Assembly (NCBI GenBank): GCA_002495535.1 | Contig: DAFX01000080.1 | Location: 1 to 22,799, forward strand | From: Euryarchaeota archaeon UBA433 | GTDB taxonomy: Archaea; Thermoplasmatota; Poseidoniia; Poseidoniales; Poseidoniaceae | Length of the DNA stretch: 22,799 nt | Reading direction: 5' to 3' | Shown here: piece by piece, positions 8,165 through 15,292 of the stretch | Position numbering within the stretch: position 1 is the first letter of the stretch | How the letters are laid out: each line of letters begins with the position of its first letter | Notes under the pieces: generated by a model | The model's input: only the letters and a program-made list of their open reading frames with translations | What the model was told of the DNA's origin: nothing | Databases searched by the model: none | Made by a program: the position numbers and the translations under genes

Positions 8165-9301
8165 ATGGCGAGCGTTGCAATGGTGGTTACCAATGCCTGT
8201 TCTCCAGATCCGAGGGTGCTACGCAGTGCCAAGTTATTGGCCAAAAACGGACACAATGTGACCATTCACGCCTTCGACAGAACCCAAGGCTCCCCAATGA
8301 GTGAAATTGATGATGGGGTGCGAATCATGCGCTATCACATTGGAGTGTTTTCATATGGTGCAAAATGGAAGACCGTTTCTGGTCTTCGGGCTTTTAGAAA
8401 AACCGTGACGTCATCTTTAGCCAACAACCCTCCTGATTGCGTGTACTGCCACGATGCGGATACCCTCGAAATCGGAGTGAAATTGAAGTCGAAAGCGGGG
8501 TGCATCTTGATCTTTGATATGCATGACCTTCAGCACACATGGGTCATGATGGGCCGCCCAAACTCACTGGTTCGCAGGGCAATCGCTCATAGGTTGGAAA
8601 AACGCAACCTGCAACGAATAAAAAAATCAGATCTTGTCATTACGAGTTCGGGTGCAGCAAAGGGTGGAATGTTTCCAGGGTTCAGAGAATATTTGTCCGA
8701 ACAAAAGGTGGATTCCATTGTGGTTGAAAACCGTCCTGAAGAAGTTGAGCGAAGGCAAAAAGTGATTCCAAACACCGAATGGACCGTCGCCTATATCGGA
8801 CGAGTCCGGGAGATCAAGAGTTTCCACTTGCTCACAAAAGCCCTCGAACTTCTTCCAAAGAGCGAGCGCCCGAACATAAAAATTGCAGGGGATGGGACTG
8901 CTACTGAGGACGTTCATACTCACCTCTTGAAGGAATCAAGCCGACTTGGGATTCATCTCAACCTTCATCCAGCCTTTGATGCCTCAACCTTGCCATCGCT
9001 GATGGAGGATGTCGATGTGATGTTCGCAATGTACCCCCCAGAACGTGGCAACATCAAACAAGGTGCGTTACCGGTCAAGATGTTTGATGCAGCATCCTTC
9101 GGCATACCAAGCATCGTCAATTCGGATTGCTTAATGGGAGAGGTATGCACCAATGAGGGCCTTGGTTTGGCGGTCAAATGGGACGACAGCGAAGCTCTCT
9201 CGGCTGCCCTTTTATCTCAACGAGAAGCGGTTATTGCTTTGGAGGAGTTCGGAAAAGAACAACATTCAGCCTTCCTCAATGCCTTTGAGGGCCTTTTTTG
9301 A
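8165..9301 (+). CDS. Glycosyltransferase family 4 (GT-B fold)
   Basis: This 378-aa protein is expected to transfer a sugar from a nucleotide donor to a glycan or lipid at the cytoplasmic face of the membrane. The N-terminal half has the GT4 acceptor-domain opening (VVTNACSPDPRVLRSAKLLAKNGH). The C-terminal half has the donor domain: VAYIGRVREIKSFHLLTKAL, IKIAGDG, a RGNIKQGALPVKMFDAASFGIPSIV segment and VKWDDSEALSAAL. There is no signal peptide or TM segment. It stands alone on the plus strand, divergent from gcvPA and convergent with gcvT; its stop abuts the gcvT stop in TGATCA. A T6 run at 9294-9299 may also end its transcript. No other surface-polysaccharide genes lie nearby, so donor and acceptor cannot be guessed. 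Confidence 0.85.
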   Translation: MASVAMVVTNACSPDPRVLRSAKLLAKNGHNVTIHAFDRTQGSPMSEIDDGVRIMRYHIGVFSYGAKWKTVSGLRAFRKTVTSSLANNPPDCVYCHDADTLEIGVKLKSKAGCILIFDMHDLQHTWVMMGRPNSLVRRAIAHRLEKRNLQRIKKSDLVITSSGAAKGGMFPGFREYLSEQKVDSIVVENRPEEVERRQKVIPNTEWTVAYIGRVREIKSFHLLTKALELLPKSERPNIKIAGDGTATEDVHTHLLKESSRLGIHLNLHPAFDASTLPSLMEDVDVMFAMYPPERGNIKQGALPVKMFDAASFGIPSIVNSDCLMGEVCTNEGLGLAVKWDDSEALSAALLSQREAVIALEEFGKEQHSAFLNAFEGLF

Positions 9302-10420
9302 TCACAGGAAAGGTGGTCGAACAACCACTGCCTTGACGGATTTACGGGGGCTTGCGACGATGAGCACTTCATCGCCTTCCTTCACAGAATGCAAGTACCC
9401 TATGCCGATACCGAGGTTGTCAAGGCTCGGTGCTGGCGCGCCTGATGTGAGTGCCCCAATCGAGGTCCCATCGGCCAGCGTCACTTGTTTGCCTGGTCGT
9501 GGTAACGGGCCTTTCTCAGTGTAGCGAATACCCCACCAGCGTGCGTCATGTTCATCGTGGCTGACCACGCGGTGTTTCCCGATGAAATCGTGTTCAAGGT
9601 CAAGGCCAAAGGGTACGTTGGTTTCCCACGAATCACGAGCTAAGAAGGAAGCATCCTCACCCTCTGCAAGAGGGGGCCAGCAAAAATCAACGCCTGAGAG
9701 CAAGAAGCCTTTCTCAAGTCGAAGCGTGTCTCTGGCACCCAGCCCAACTGGCACTGCTCCGGCCTCAATGAGTGCCCTCCAGAGTGTTGGAGCCTCATCG
9801 TTGGGTACAAAGATTTCATATCCTGATTCGCCCGTGTAACCAGTGCCTTGAAGGGAACCTGAAACCCCCAACGGATTGTCACCGATCGCTTGCCACTTGA
9901 ACCGTCCTACATGGTTTGATTCGCCCAAAACTTTTGTCAAAATTGTTTTTGATTCCGGGCCTTGAAGGGCCATAATGGAAGTGGCGTCGGAGAGGTTCTC
10001 GAGAACGATTGACCCATCAGCTGGAAGATGTGAATTGAACCAATCCCACATCACACCAATCATGGAAGCGTTTGGAACGCCTAGGATTTCCGTTTCTGAA
10101 ACGACGGCGAAAATCATGTCGTCGATCAGCACACCATCTTCATCAAGAAAGTGTGTGTATGCACAACGTGGTGCTGCGATTGCGGTCACCTTTTGAGTTG
10201 CCAGACCCTCAAGCCATGCTTTCACATGGTTGCCAGTGAATCGGAACGACCCCATGTGGGAGACATCAAAGAGGCCTGCTGTGGCTCGTGTTGCCAAGTG
10301 TTCTTGCTTGATGTTCGAGTACCAAATTGGTAATTCAAATCCGTGAAAATCAACCAAGTTTGCATCGAGCGCCACGTGCTCATCATACAGGGAGGTTCGG
10401 ACAGGGGCACCATCGCTCAT
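9302..10420 (-). CDS. gcvT: Aminomethyltransferase (glycine cleavage T-protein)
   Basis: GcvT takes the aminomethyl group from GcvH, releases ammonia and makes 5,10-methylene-tetrahydrofolate. The 372-aa length is standard. The N-terminus (TSLYDEHVALDANLVDFHGFELPIWY), LFDVSHMG at 50-57, GVLIDDMI at 96-103 with the catalytic Asp, ALQGPES (151-157), GYTGESGYEIFV and GLGARDTLRLEKG are diagnostic. This is GcvT proper rather than YgfZ or a sarcosine-oxidase module. It is separated from gcvPA by the glycosyltransferase gene and has its own promoter, with TTTAAA centred 26 bp before the ATG inside an 8-bp inverted repeat. Confidence 0.94.
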   Translation of the reverse strand: MSDGAPVRTSLYDEHVALDANLVDFHGFELPIWYSNIKQEHLATRATAGLFDVSHMGSFRFTGNHVKAWLEGLATQKVTAIAAPRCAYTHFLDEDGVLIDDMIFAVVSETEILGVPNASMIGVMWDWFNSHLPADGSIVLENLSDATSIMALQGPESKTILTKVLGESNHVGRFKWQAIGDNPLGVSGSLQGTGYTGESGYEIFVPNDEAPTLWRALIEAGAVPVGLGARDTLRLEKGFLLSGVDFCWPPLAEGEDASFLARDSWETNVPFGLDLEHDFIGKHRVVSHDEHDARWWGIRYTEKGPLPRPGKQVTLADGTSIGALTSGAPAPSLDNLGIGIGYLHSVKEGDEVLIVASPRKSVKAVVVRPPFL

Positions 10421-10438
10421 GTCTCTTGGACAGCGAGG

Positions 10439-10464
10439 CGCTCTTTAAACTCAATCAAAGAGCG
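10439..10464 (-). promoter_or_regulatory. Inverted repeat enclosing the gcvT TATA box
   Basis: CGCTCTTT (10439-10446) and AAAGAGCG (10457-10464) are perfect 8-bp arms with a 10-base spacer. On the minus strand GTTTAAA (10444-10450) lies at the edge of the repeat and is centred about 26 bases before the gcvT ATG, so the transcript would be leaderless. A dimeric regulator bound here would block TBP/TFB. An alternative reading is a terminator for the upstream hydrolase gene (stop at 10485). Confidence 0.5.
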
Positions 10465-10484
10465 TTCGAGCCAACTGTGTGGGT

Positions 10485-12143
10485 TCACAACTCGCCTACG
10501 AAAGTCGAGCAGTAGGCAAACTTGTCGCTGGTGTTCAATGCGTCTTGATACACGAGCAGTGGCAACACTTGTGTGCCATCGGACCACTCACCCATAGAAC
10601 GCAACTGTTCACCATCGATCAAATGGGCGTATGCCCAGTTCTCAGTGATGGAGTCGCCTTGAGACCTGGCGAAAACCCAATCTGCCTGAGCATCAATTCG
10701 TCGATAAACCCCAAAGTCAGCTAAGCGGTCATGCACCGAATCAGTTGGCAAGTAATGCGAACCAACAAGCCGTGGGAATCCATAGAGGTCACTCTGTAAT
10801 TCGATGTAAAGCACGTGTTCGTCGGGCAACATATCGTACACCTGTTGATGGTGCACGCTGTAGCAAGCATCAACCGTCATGTCGTCAACACCACGAGCGA
10901 TGTGAACCATCGCATCCTCGGGCATCCTGGAAAGGTTCGGCTGGAGATGCATTTGATTTGGTCGCGTCCAACCTGATTCGATATCGATGAATAAGGTCTC
11001 ATTGCCCCACCCGCGCTCCATCGATTCGTAGAGTTGAACAAAGGTGTAGGCTCCGCCGAGGCTGTGACCCCCGATCCAAAGGTGGCTGGTGTTCACGCTG
11101 ACGTTCCCCAGTGCAGTGTCCACGCTGCTGTGGCGATCCTCGCCAAGGGCGACTTGTTCCAAAGTATCGAGGGCAGACGCAATGGCCAACGCTCTGTATT
11201 CGTGATGCGGGTAGTTTGAGGCGCCCTCGATATCCACACCCTCCAGACCTTCTGGAATCGGAGGATCGATGTGAGACGGGTACTGAACAAAGGCTACTGC
11301 GATGCCTCTTGCCGAAAGGTGTTCGATCCAGTCGGTGTACTCTTCGTACACAGGATAGCCCCATCCATGACTCAAAAGGGCAAGTGGGATGTGTTCAAGC
11401 GGCAGATCTTCAGTAAGGATCGGAAGTGTGAGGTAAACCGAAAAATCAATGTCTTCCTCCTGAGCAAGAATCACGTCGTCAACTTTCACTGGCATTTCGT
11501 AAGCATGAACAGTCATTGTCGTGTCAAAAGGCCCCGGGTCCGCCCCGTAGCCAATTCGGGGCGCATCGGGTGGCGAGGGTGCTATTCCAATCATGGCAGG
11601 GATACCTGGCATGAGCAACCATGCGGCGAAAAAAATCATCACGAGGTGAACAACACTCAGGCTCATTGAAGCCTTTGCCTCTTTTTTTGGGAGCGTGGGT
11701 AACCCTCCTACCGCTAACAGCAAGCAAAATAAAATCACTCCATAAGCGGTTGGAAGCAGGAGAAAGGCGCCTCGAAGATAAAACACATCAAGAAGAAAGT
11801 AGAGGCAGGTGAAGCCACCTACCAGCCCAATCAGGAAGAGGAAACCTCGTCGTACATTTTGACTCAATGGTTGGCCTTTGATTTGATTTTGAACGATGAC
11901 AATGGAGGCGAAAAAGAATATGAGTGAACAGAAGAACATCAGACCAATGTGTTCACGAAGCCACATCGTAACTTGCAGAGCACGGTAAGCATGGGGCCAG
12001 ATGGCATCGCTCACGTCCTTACCAGCCAGCAAGAGGACAACGGGCTGGAGGATTGAGGCAATGAAACCCAACAAAAGGAACCAAAATCCCTTCACCGAAC
12101 CGAGTGGTGAGGTTCCTCCCATTCTTGGCTCTGCCTCCTCCAT
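10485..12143 (-). CDS. Membrane-anchored alpha/beta hydrolase
   Basis: About 552 aa. The first ~190 residues carry five hydrophobic segments. The rest is a soluble domain of the alpha/beta hydrolase fold: LLSHGWGYPVYEEYTDWIEHLSARGIAVAF matches the oxyanion-strand region, and WIGGHSLGGAYTF holds the nucleophile elbow (S361 from this start). The acid and histidine are probably in the VDDMTVD region and the GSHYLP or HDRL segment. The layout resembles PAF-acetylhydrolase/chlorophyllase-like esterases, but the substrate is unknown. A TTG at 12170 would give nine more residues; I chose the ATG at 12143 because GATATAC at 12179-12185 predicts transcription starting near 12156, after the TTG. It lies 64 bp upstream of gcvT. 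Confidence 0.8.
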   Translation of the reverse strand: MEEAEPRMGGTSPLGSVKGFWFLLLGFIASILQPVVLLLAGKDVSDAIWPHAYRALQVTMWLREHIGLMFFCSLIFFFASIVIVQNQIKGQPLSQNVRRGFLFLIGLVGGFTCLYFLLDVFYLRGAFLLLPTAYGVILFCLLLAVGGLPTLPKKEAKASMSLSVVHLVMIFFAAWLLMPGIPAMIGIAPSPPDAPRIGYGADPGPFDTTMTVHAYEMPVKVDDVILAQEEDIDFSVYLTLPILTEDLPLEHIPLALLSHGWGYPVYEEYTDWIEHLSARGIAVAFVQYPSHIDPPIPEGLEGVDIEGASNYPHHEYRALAIASALDTLEQVALGEDRHSSVDTALGNVSVNTSHLWIGGHSLGGAYTFVQLYESMERGWGNETLFIDIESGWTRPNQMHLQPNLSRMPEDAMVHIARGVDDMTVDACYSVHHQQVYDMLPDEHVLYIELQSDLYGFPRLVGSHYLPTDSVHDRLADFGVYRRIDAQADWVFARSQGDSITENWAYAHLIDGEQLRSMGEWSDGTQVLPLLVYQDALNTSDKFAYCSTFVGEL

Positions 12144-12178
12144 GTTTTTTTGGTCGAGAAGTCCCCTCAAAAAGGGTC

Positions 12179-12185
12179 GTATATC
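12179..12185 (-). promoter_or_regulatory. TATA box of the membrane hydrolase gene
   Basis: The minus strand reads GATATAC, centred 39 bases before the ATG at 12143, giving a predicted leader of ~13 bases. The identical heptamer precedes the gene at 18878. Confidence 0.45.
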
Positions 12186-12226
12186 GGCTTGCCCAAGGAA
12201 TCACATGGTGAGAAGAGCATGAGCAA

Positions 12227-13633
12227 TCAATAGATCGATTCCCTTGGCAATCCATTTTCCACATCTTGGCCAATTCGTAACACTTCATCCACAAAAGCAT
12301 CGAGTGTGCCTTCACTAATACCGGGGTTTGAGATTACGGATCGAATCACGACATTTTCCCCGATGTTGGAACGGCTCACCATGAAATCTGCGTTTTGCAT
12401 GATCCTCAAGCGCAACTCCGAGTTAAGTTCATTCAAATCCATTCCACTCTTCGATGGAACATATCTGAAACAAACATTGGTCCACGATCGTGAAGACATC
12501 ATTTGGAGATTAGGATGGTCGTCTATTCGCGACTGCAGGTGATCGGCAAGAGCGACATAGCCTTCGACCAGAGAAGCCCACCCGGCATCACCACATTCAC
12601 GCCATGCCAACCAGAGTTTCAAGGCATCATTACGACGTCCACACTGGAGTGAATAGCGGCCAAGATCGTTGTCTTTGCTGCTCTCGTGGAACAGGTAATG
12701 GGCGACATTCCCATGCGCACATACCTTAGCGAGAACATCCGCCTGCTTCACGAGAAAGGCACTGCAAATCAGGGGCAATCCCATCATCTTGTGAGCATCC
12801 CAGCACACGCTATCTGCAAGTTCAACACCTTCCATCAACTTGGAGAGAGTGCTTGAGAACATCGCCGAACCACCCCAAGCTGCGTCGACATGGTGCCACA
12901 TGCCCTCTTGGTGAGCGATCTCACCGATTTCTTTGAGGGGGTCAAAAGCACCACGAACGGTTGTTCCCGACGTTGAAACGACACAAAACGGAACGAGGCC
13001 CTCTTTTCGAGCTCGCTGAATTTCGTCTTTGAGGGCTGAAGGTTTCATCCGCCCGTCCTCGTCGCACTGAATCTTGAACAGGTTCCTGTGCCCGATACCG
13101 ATTACATTGGCTGACATGAGAACCGAATAATGAGATTCAGCTGACACAAAGGCTGCCATCTTGGTGCCGTCGATTCCTCGATGTGTAGAAGAAGGGAAGG
13201 CCACTTCTCTTGCGCACAACATCCCGAGCATGTTGCCGTTTGAGCCACCTGTGGCTAATGTCCCAGCGCCACCAGAAAAGCCAACCAATTCGCCCATTCG
13301 CTTCAGGATCGCCTGTTCGATGAGGGTTGCGAATGGAGCAAGTTCATAGGTATACATGGATGTGTTTGTGAGGGCTGCGATCACTTCCCCAGCAAAGCCG
13401 GTTGTGTTCAATCCGCCCCAAAGTGGATTCATGAACTCAGGACGGTTGGTTTTCACACACCTGCGAAGAAATTCATCGATATCATCGAAAACAGCTTGCT
13501 GCCCTCGACCCTCAATCGGCAAACCCACATCGGTGATCTTGGAAAGTGATTCTGCCGGAACAAAATCGACCACCTTGCCTGGTTCCTCGGCCTCTTCCAG
13601 GTAGGATAGGATGCGCTGACACAATTGGTTCAC
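12227..13633 (-). CDS. Group II PLP-dependent decarboxylase, glutamate/cysteine-sulfinate/aspartate type
   Basis: This 468-aa enzyme removes the alpha-carboxylate of an acidic amino acid. H168 (SAESHYS) should stack on PLP, D250 (HHVDAAWGG) bind its nitrogen, and K282 (CWDAHKMMG) form the Schiff base. The stretch LQCGRRNDALKLWLAWRECGD and NTSMYTYELAPFATLIEQAIL place it with the GAD/CSAD/ADC branch rather than with DOPA or tyrosine decarboxylases. Products could be GABA, hypotaurine or beta-alanine; no neighbour decides between them. The start is a GTG 32 bp from the first possible ATG of the divergent glycosylase gene; an AGGAGG-like run lies further upstream. There is a 56-bp gap to the hydrolase gene on the same strand. 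Confidence 0.88.
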   Translation of the reverse strand: MNQLCQRILSYLEEAEEPGKVVDFVPAESLSKITDVGLPIEGRGQQAVFDDIDEFLRRCVKTNRPEFMNPLWGGLNTTGFAGEVIAALTNTSMYTYELAPFATLIEQAILKRMGELVGFSGGAGTLATGGSNGNMLGMLCAREVAFPSSTHRGIDGTKMAAFVSAESHYSVLMSANVIGIGHRNLFKIQCDEDGRMKPSALKDEIQRARKEGLVPFCVVSTSGTTVRGAFDPLKEIGEIAHQEGMWHHVDAAWGGSAMFSSTLSKLMEGVELADSVCWDAHKMMGLPLICSAFLVKQADVLAKVCAHGNVAHYLFHESSKDNDLGRYSLQCGRRNDALKLWLAWRECGDAGWASLVEGYVALADHLQSRIDDHPNLQMMSSRSWTNVCFRYVPSKSGMDLNELNSELRLRIMQNADFMVSRSNIGENVVIRSVISNPGISEGTLDAFVDEVLRIGQDVENGLPRESIY

Positions 13634-13713
13634 GAACGCTTCGAGTTGTATGCTCCACCCCTCCTATGATGATGGCACCGCGGGGGCTCTTAGAAGGCTA
13701 TGGTGTGAAAGAG

Positions 13714-14334
13714 ATGGAAGTCTTGTGCAAACTAGATGATGGTGTGAGGCCTCGTTCAAGCATGCCCGCCTATGGAGCGAAATTGCCCAATGCAGGACGG
13801 CCTCCTTGCCACACCATCTTTGTCGGCCACAATCCATCCCGTGCCACATGGGAAAGCGGCCACTATTTTGCGAACCCGTCGAATCGGTTTTGGGCTCTGC
13901 TCGAAGAGGCTGGACTGGTTTCAGAATCAAGACCTCATCTGGACGACGTATTGGTCAATGAGCACGGATTTGCTTTTTGTGACGTGATCGAGCAACCCGG
14001 TAATGATGCAGGGTCCATTTCACCCTCTGAATTCAGAGCCCACACAACGCCATTCCTACATCGGATAGAAAATTATGCAAAGAGCATGAACGGCTCACTC
14101 AAGCGTATTTGTTTTGTAGGGAAACGCCAGTGGAAGCATCTTTTCACGCCTTCGCTCACCAAATGCGAACATGGCCATCAAGAGATGGATTTTAGGCCAG
14201 ATGAGTGGCCTGTTTCGATCCGAAGTGTGAGCGTGTGGGTGCTGCCCTCACCCTCGGGCCGAGCCGTCATCTCAAATGAGAAAAGACAAGCCCCGTACAA
14301 CGAATTGGCCCATGAAATCAAAAGGAATCGTTAG
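13714..14334 (+). CDS. Uracil/mismatch DNA glycosylase of the MUG/TDG type
   Basis: This protein should remove uracil, thymine or damaged bases from mispairs, starting base-excision repair. From the ATG at 13714 it has 206 aa. Motif 1 is TIFVGHNPS (34-42), corresponding to GINPG in MUG with the catalytic Asn kept. HYFANPSNRFWALL (50-63) is very typical. Motif 2 is VLPSPSGRA (176-184), corresponding to NPSGLS in MUG. Upstream starts at 13666, 13669 and 13672 are possible, and the frame is open to 13546 inside the divergent decarboxylase gene. I chose 13714 because GGTG lies just before it and family members start close to motif 1. It is alone on the plus strand before the thiamine operon, 91 bp away. 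Substrate range is uncertain. Confidence 0.85.
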   Translation: MEVLCKLDDGVRPRSSMPAYGAKLPNAGRPPCHTIFVGHNPSRATWESGHYFANPSNRFWALLEEAGLVSESRPHLDDVLVNEHGFAFCDVIEQPGNDAGSISPSEFRAHTTPFLHRIENYAKSMNGSLKRICFVGKRQWKHLFTPSLTKCEHGHQEMDFRPDEWPVSIRSVSVWVLPSPSGRAVISNEKRQAPYNELAHEIKRNR

Positions 14335-14368
14335 GTGAACGCCCCCTCGCACCGATTGAAAAGAACTC

Positions 14369-14381
14369 ATGCAATGTGCAT
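14369..14381 (+). promoter_or_regulatory. Candidate ThiR operator in front of thiR-thiBPQ
   Basis: ATGCA-atg-TGCAT is a perfect 5-bp inverted repeat. It overlaps the start of the A/T-rich box CATATTTT (14379-14386) and covers the place where the TFB-binding element would be, 45-57 bases before the thiR start. That is the expected position for an autorepressor site. No binding data; the match is by symmetry and position. Confidence 0.45.
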
Positions 14382-14386
14382 ATTTT
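14379..14386 (+). promoter_or_regulatory. TATA box of the thiamine operon
   Basis: CATATTTT is centred ~43 bases before the thiR ATG, so transcription should start near 14408 with a leader of ~17 bases. The leader is too short for a TPP riboswitch, consistent with protein-based control. Confidence 0.45.
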
Positions 14387-14425
14387 CCAAGTAACATTGA
14401 ATAGGAGTGCGCTCAAGGGAAGAAC

Positions 14426-15292
14426 ATGCTCGGCATCATAGGCGACAAGTGGCTTGAACGGCTTCACCAACACGTGGCGAAGGACCTCAGAACAAAAGGA
14501 TGGTCTCAGACTGAAATTGCGGAAATAATGGGGTCGACTCAAAGCACGATCTCTCGTCAGATGCAAAAATCACCGCGACAACTCGGTGCAACAGCTGATG
14601 AAGCAACCATCGACAGCTGGGGCAACGAACTTTCTCAAGCCCTAGCATCTATGGGACCAGGGACAAATGTCCTACGTCAGAGGCTCATTGTCGAACTTCA
14701 GTTCACTGGAAATCATACGCTCAGGTTTGATAAAACCCTCACAGGAACAGACCTGGATGCGGGACAAGAGCAACGAGCCCTTCTTCGTAGGCTTGAATGG
14801 GCTGCTAGCCGATTGGATGTCAAGCGAATAGGTGATGCAATTCCTGCAGTTGGCCTCAACATCGCATCGTGCACCCACGGCGCGTTCGCGCCAGAGGAGG
14901 TAGCGGCTTTCCCGGGTCGAATCACCCTCGTCGATGGGGCTCTGCGTCACCATGAAACCCCTGCATTTGGTACCTCAAAGCATCTTGCGGGCCTTCTGCT
15001 TGCCGTTCATGAGCAAGACGAGGGAAAAGTTTCAGCCCTGAACATCAAACCACCACTGACCGATGATGGCGTTGACATAGAGCGCATTAAACAGGCCTGT
15101 GAACAACTTGGCTACACCTTCGGACTGGCGCCAAAAGGCAAATTGAGTGGGCGAAAACCAAAGCATGATGTTTTGTTGGATGAAGGCGCATTTGGCTGGG
15201 AGCCATCGCTTTACATCTTGGCTCACAACCCTCTGGAATTGGTCGATCGGACCCACCAAATTGCAGGAGTCCTCTCGGGGGTATCTGCGTGA
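14426..15292 (+). CDS. thiR: HTH-ThiN transcriptional regulator of thiamine genes (ThiR-like)
   Basis: 288 aa. Residues 18-48 form a helix-turn-helix (KGWSQTEIAEIMGSTQSTISRQM). Residues ~117-285 form a ThiN domain, the fold of archaeal thiamine-phosphate synthase: DAIPAVGLNIA (137-147), FPGRITLVDG (162-171), FGTSKHLAGLLLAV (181-194), ALNIKP (204-209) and a C-terminal DEGAFGWEPSLYILAHNP. In archaea, HTH-ThiN proteins without ThiD are known as repressors that sense a thiamine phosphate. The next three genes are a thiamine-type ABC transporter, and the stop overlaps the thiB ATG (TGATG), which strongly supports this role. Whether the ThiN part keeps enzyme activity cannot be judged from sequence. 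A palindrome over its own promoter suggests self-repression. Confidence 0.88.
   Translation: MLGIIGDKWLERLHQHVAKDLRTKGWSQTEIAEIMGSTQSTISRQMQKSPRQLGATADEATIDSWGNELSQALASMGPGTNVLRQRLIVELQFTGNHTLRFDKTLTGTDLDAGQEQRALLRRLEWAASRLDVKRIGDAIPAVGLNIASCTHGAFAPEEVAAFPGRITLVDGALRHHETPAFGTSKHLAGLLLAVHEQDEGKVSALNIKPPLTDDGVDIERIKQACEQLGYTFGLAPKGKLSGRKPKHDVLLDEGAFGWEPSLYILAHNPLELVDRTHQIAGVLSGVSA

Noticed and set aside
14335..14425. A TPP riboswitch before the thiamine operon
   Set aside because: The gap is 91 bp, lacks the CTGAGA-type core of the THI box, and the predicted leader is about 17 bases.
14426..15292. A toxin-antitoxin or phage-type HTH regulator
   Set aside because: The C-terminal ~170 residues fit the ThiN domain and the gene is joined to thiBPQ, which explains it better.
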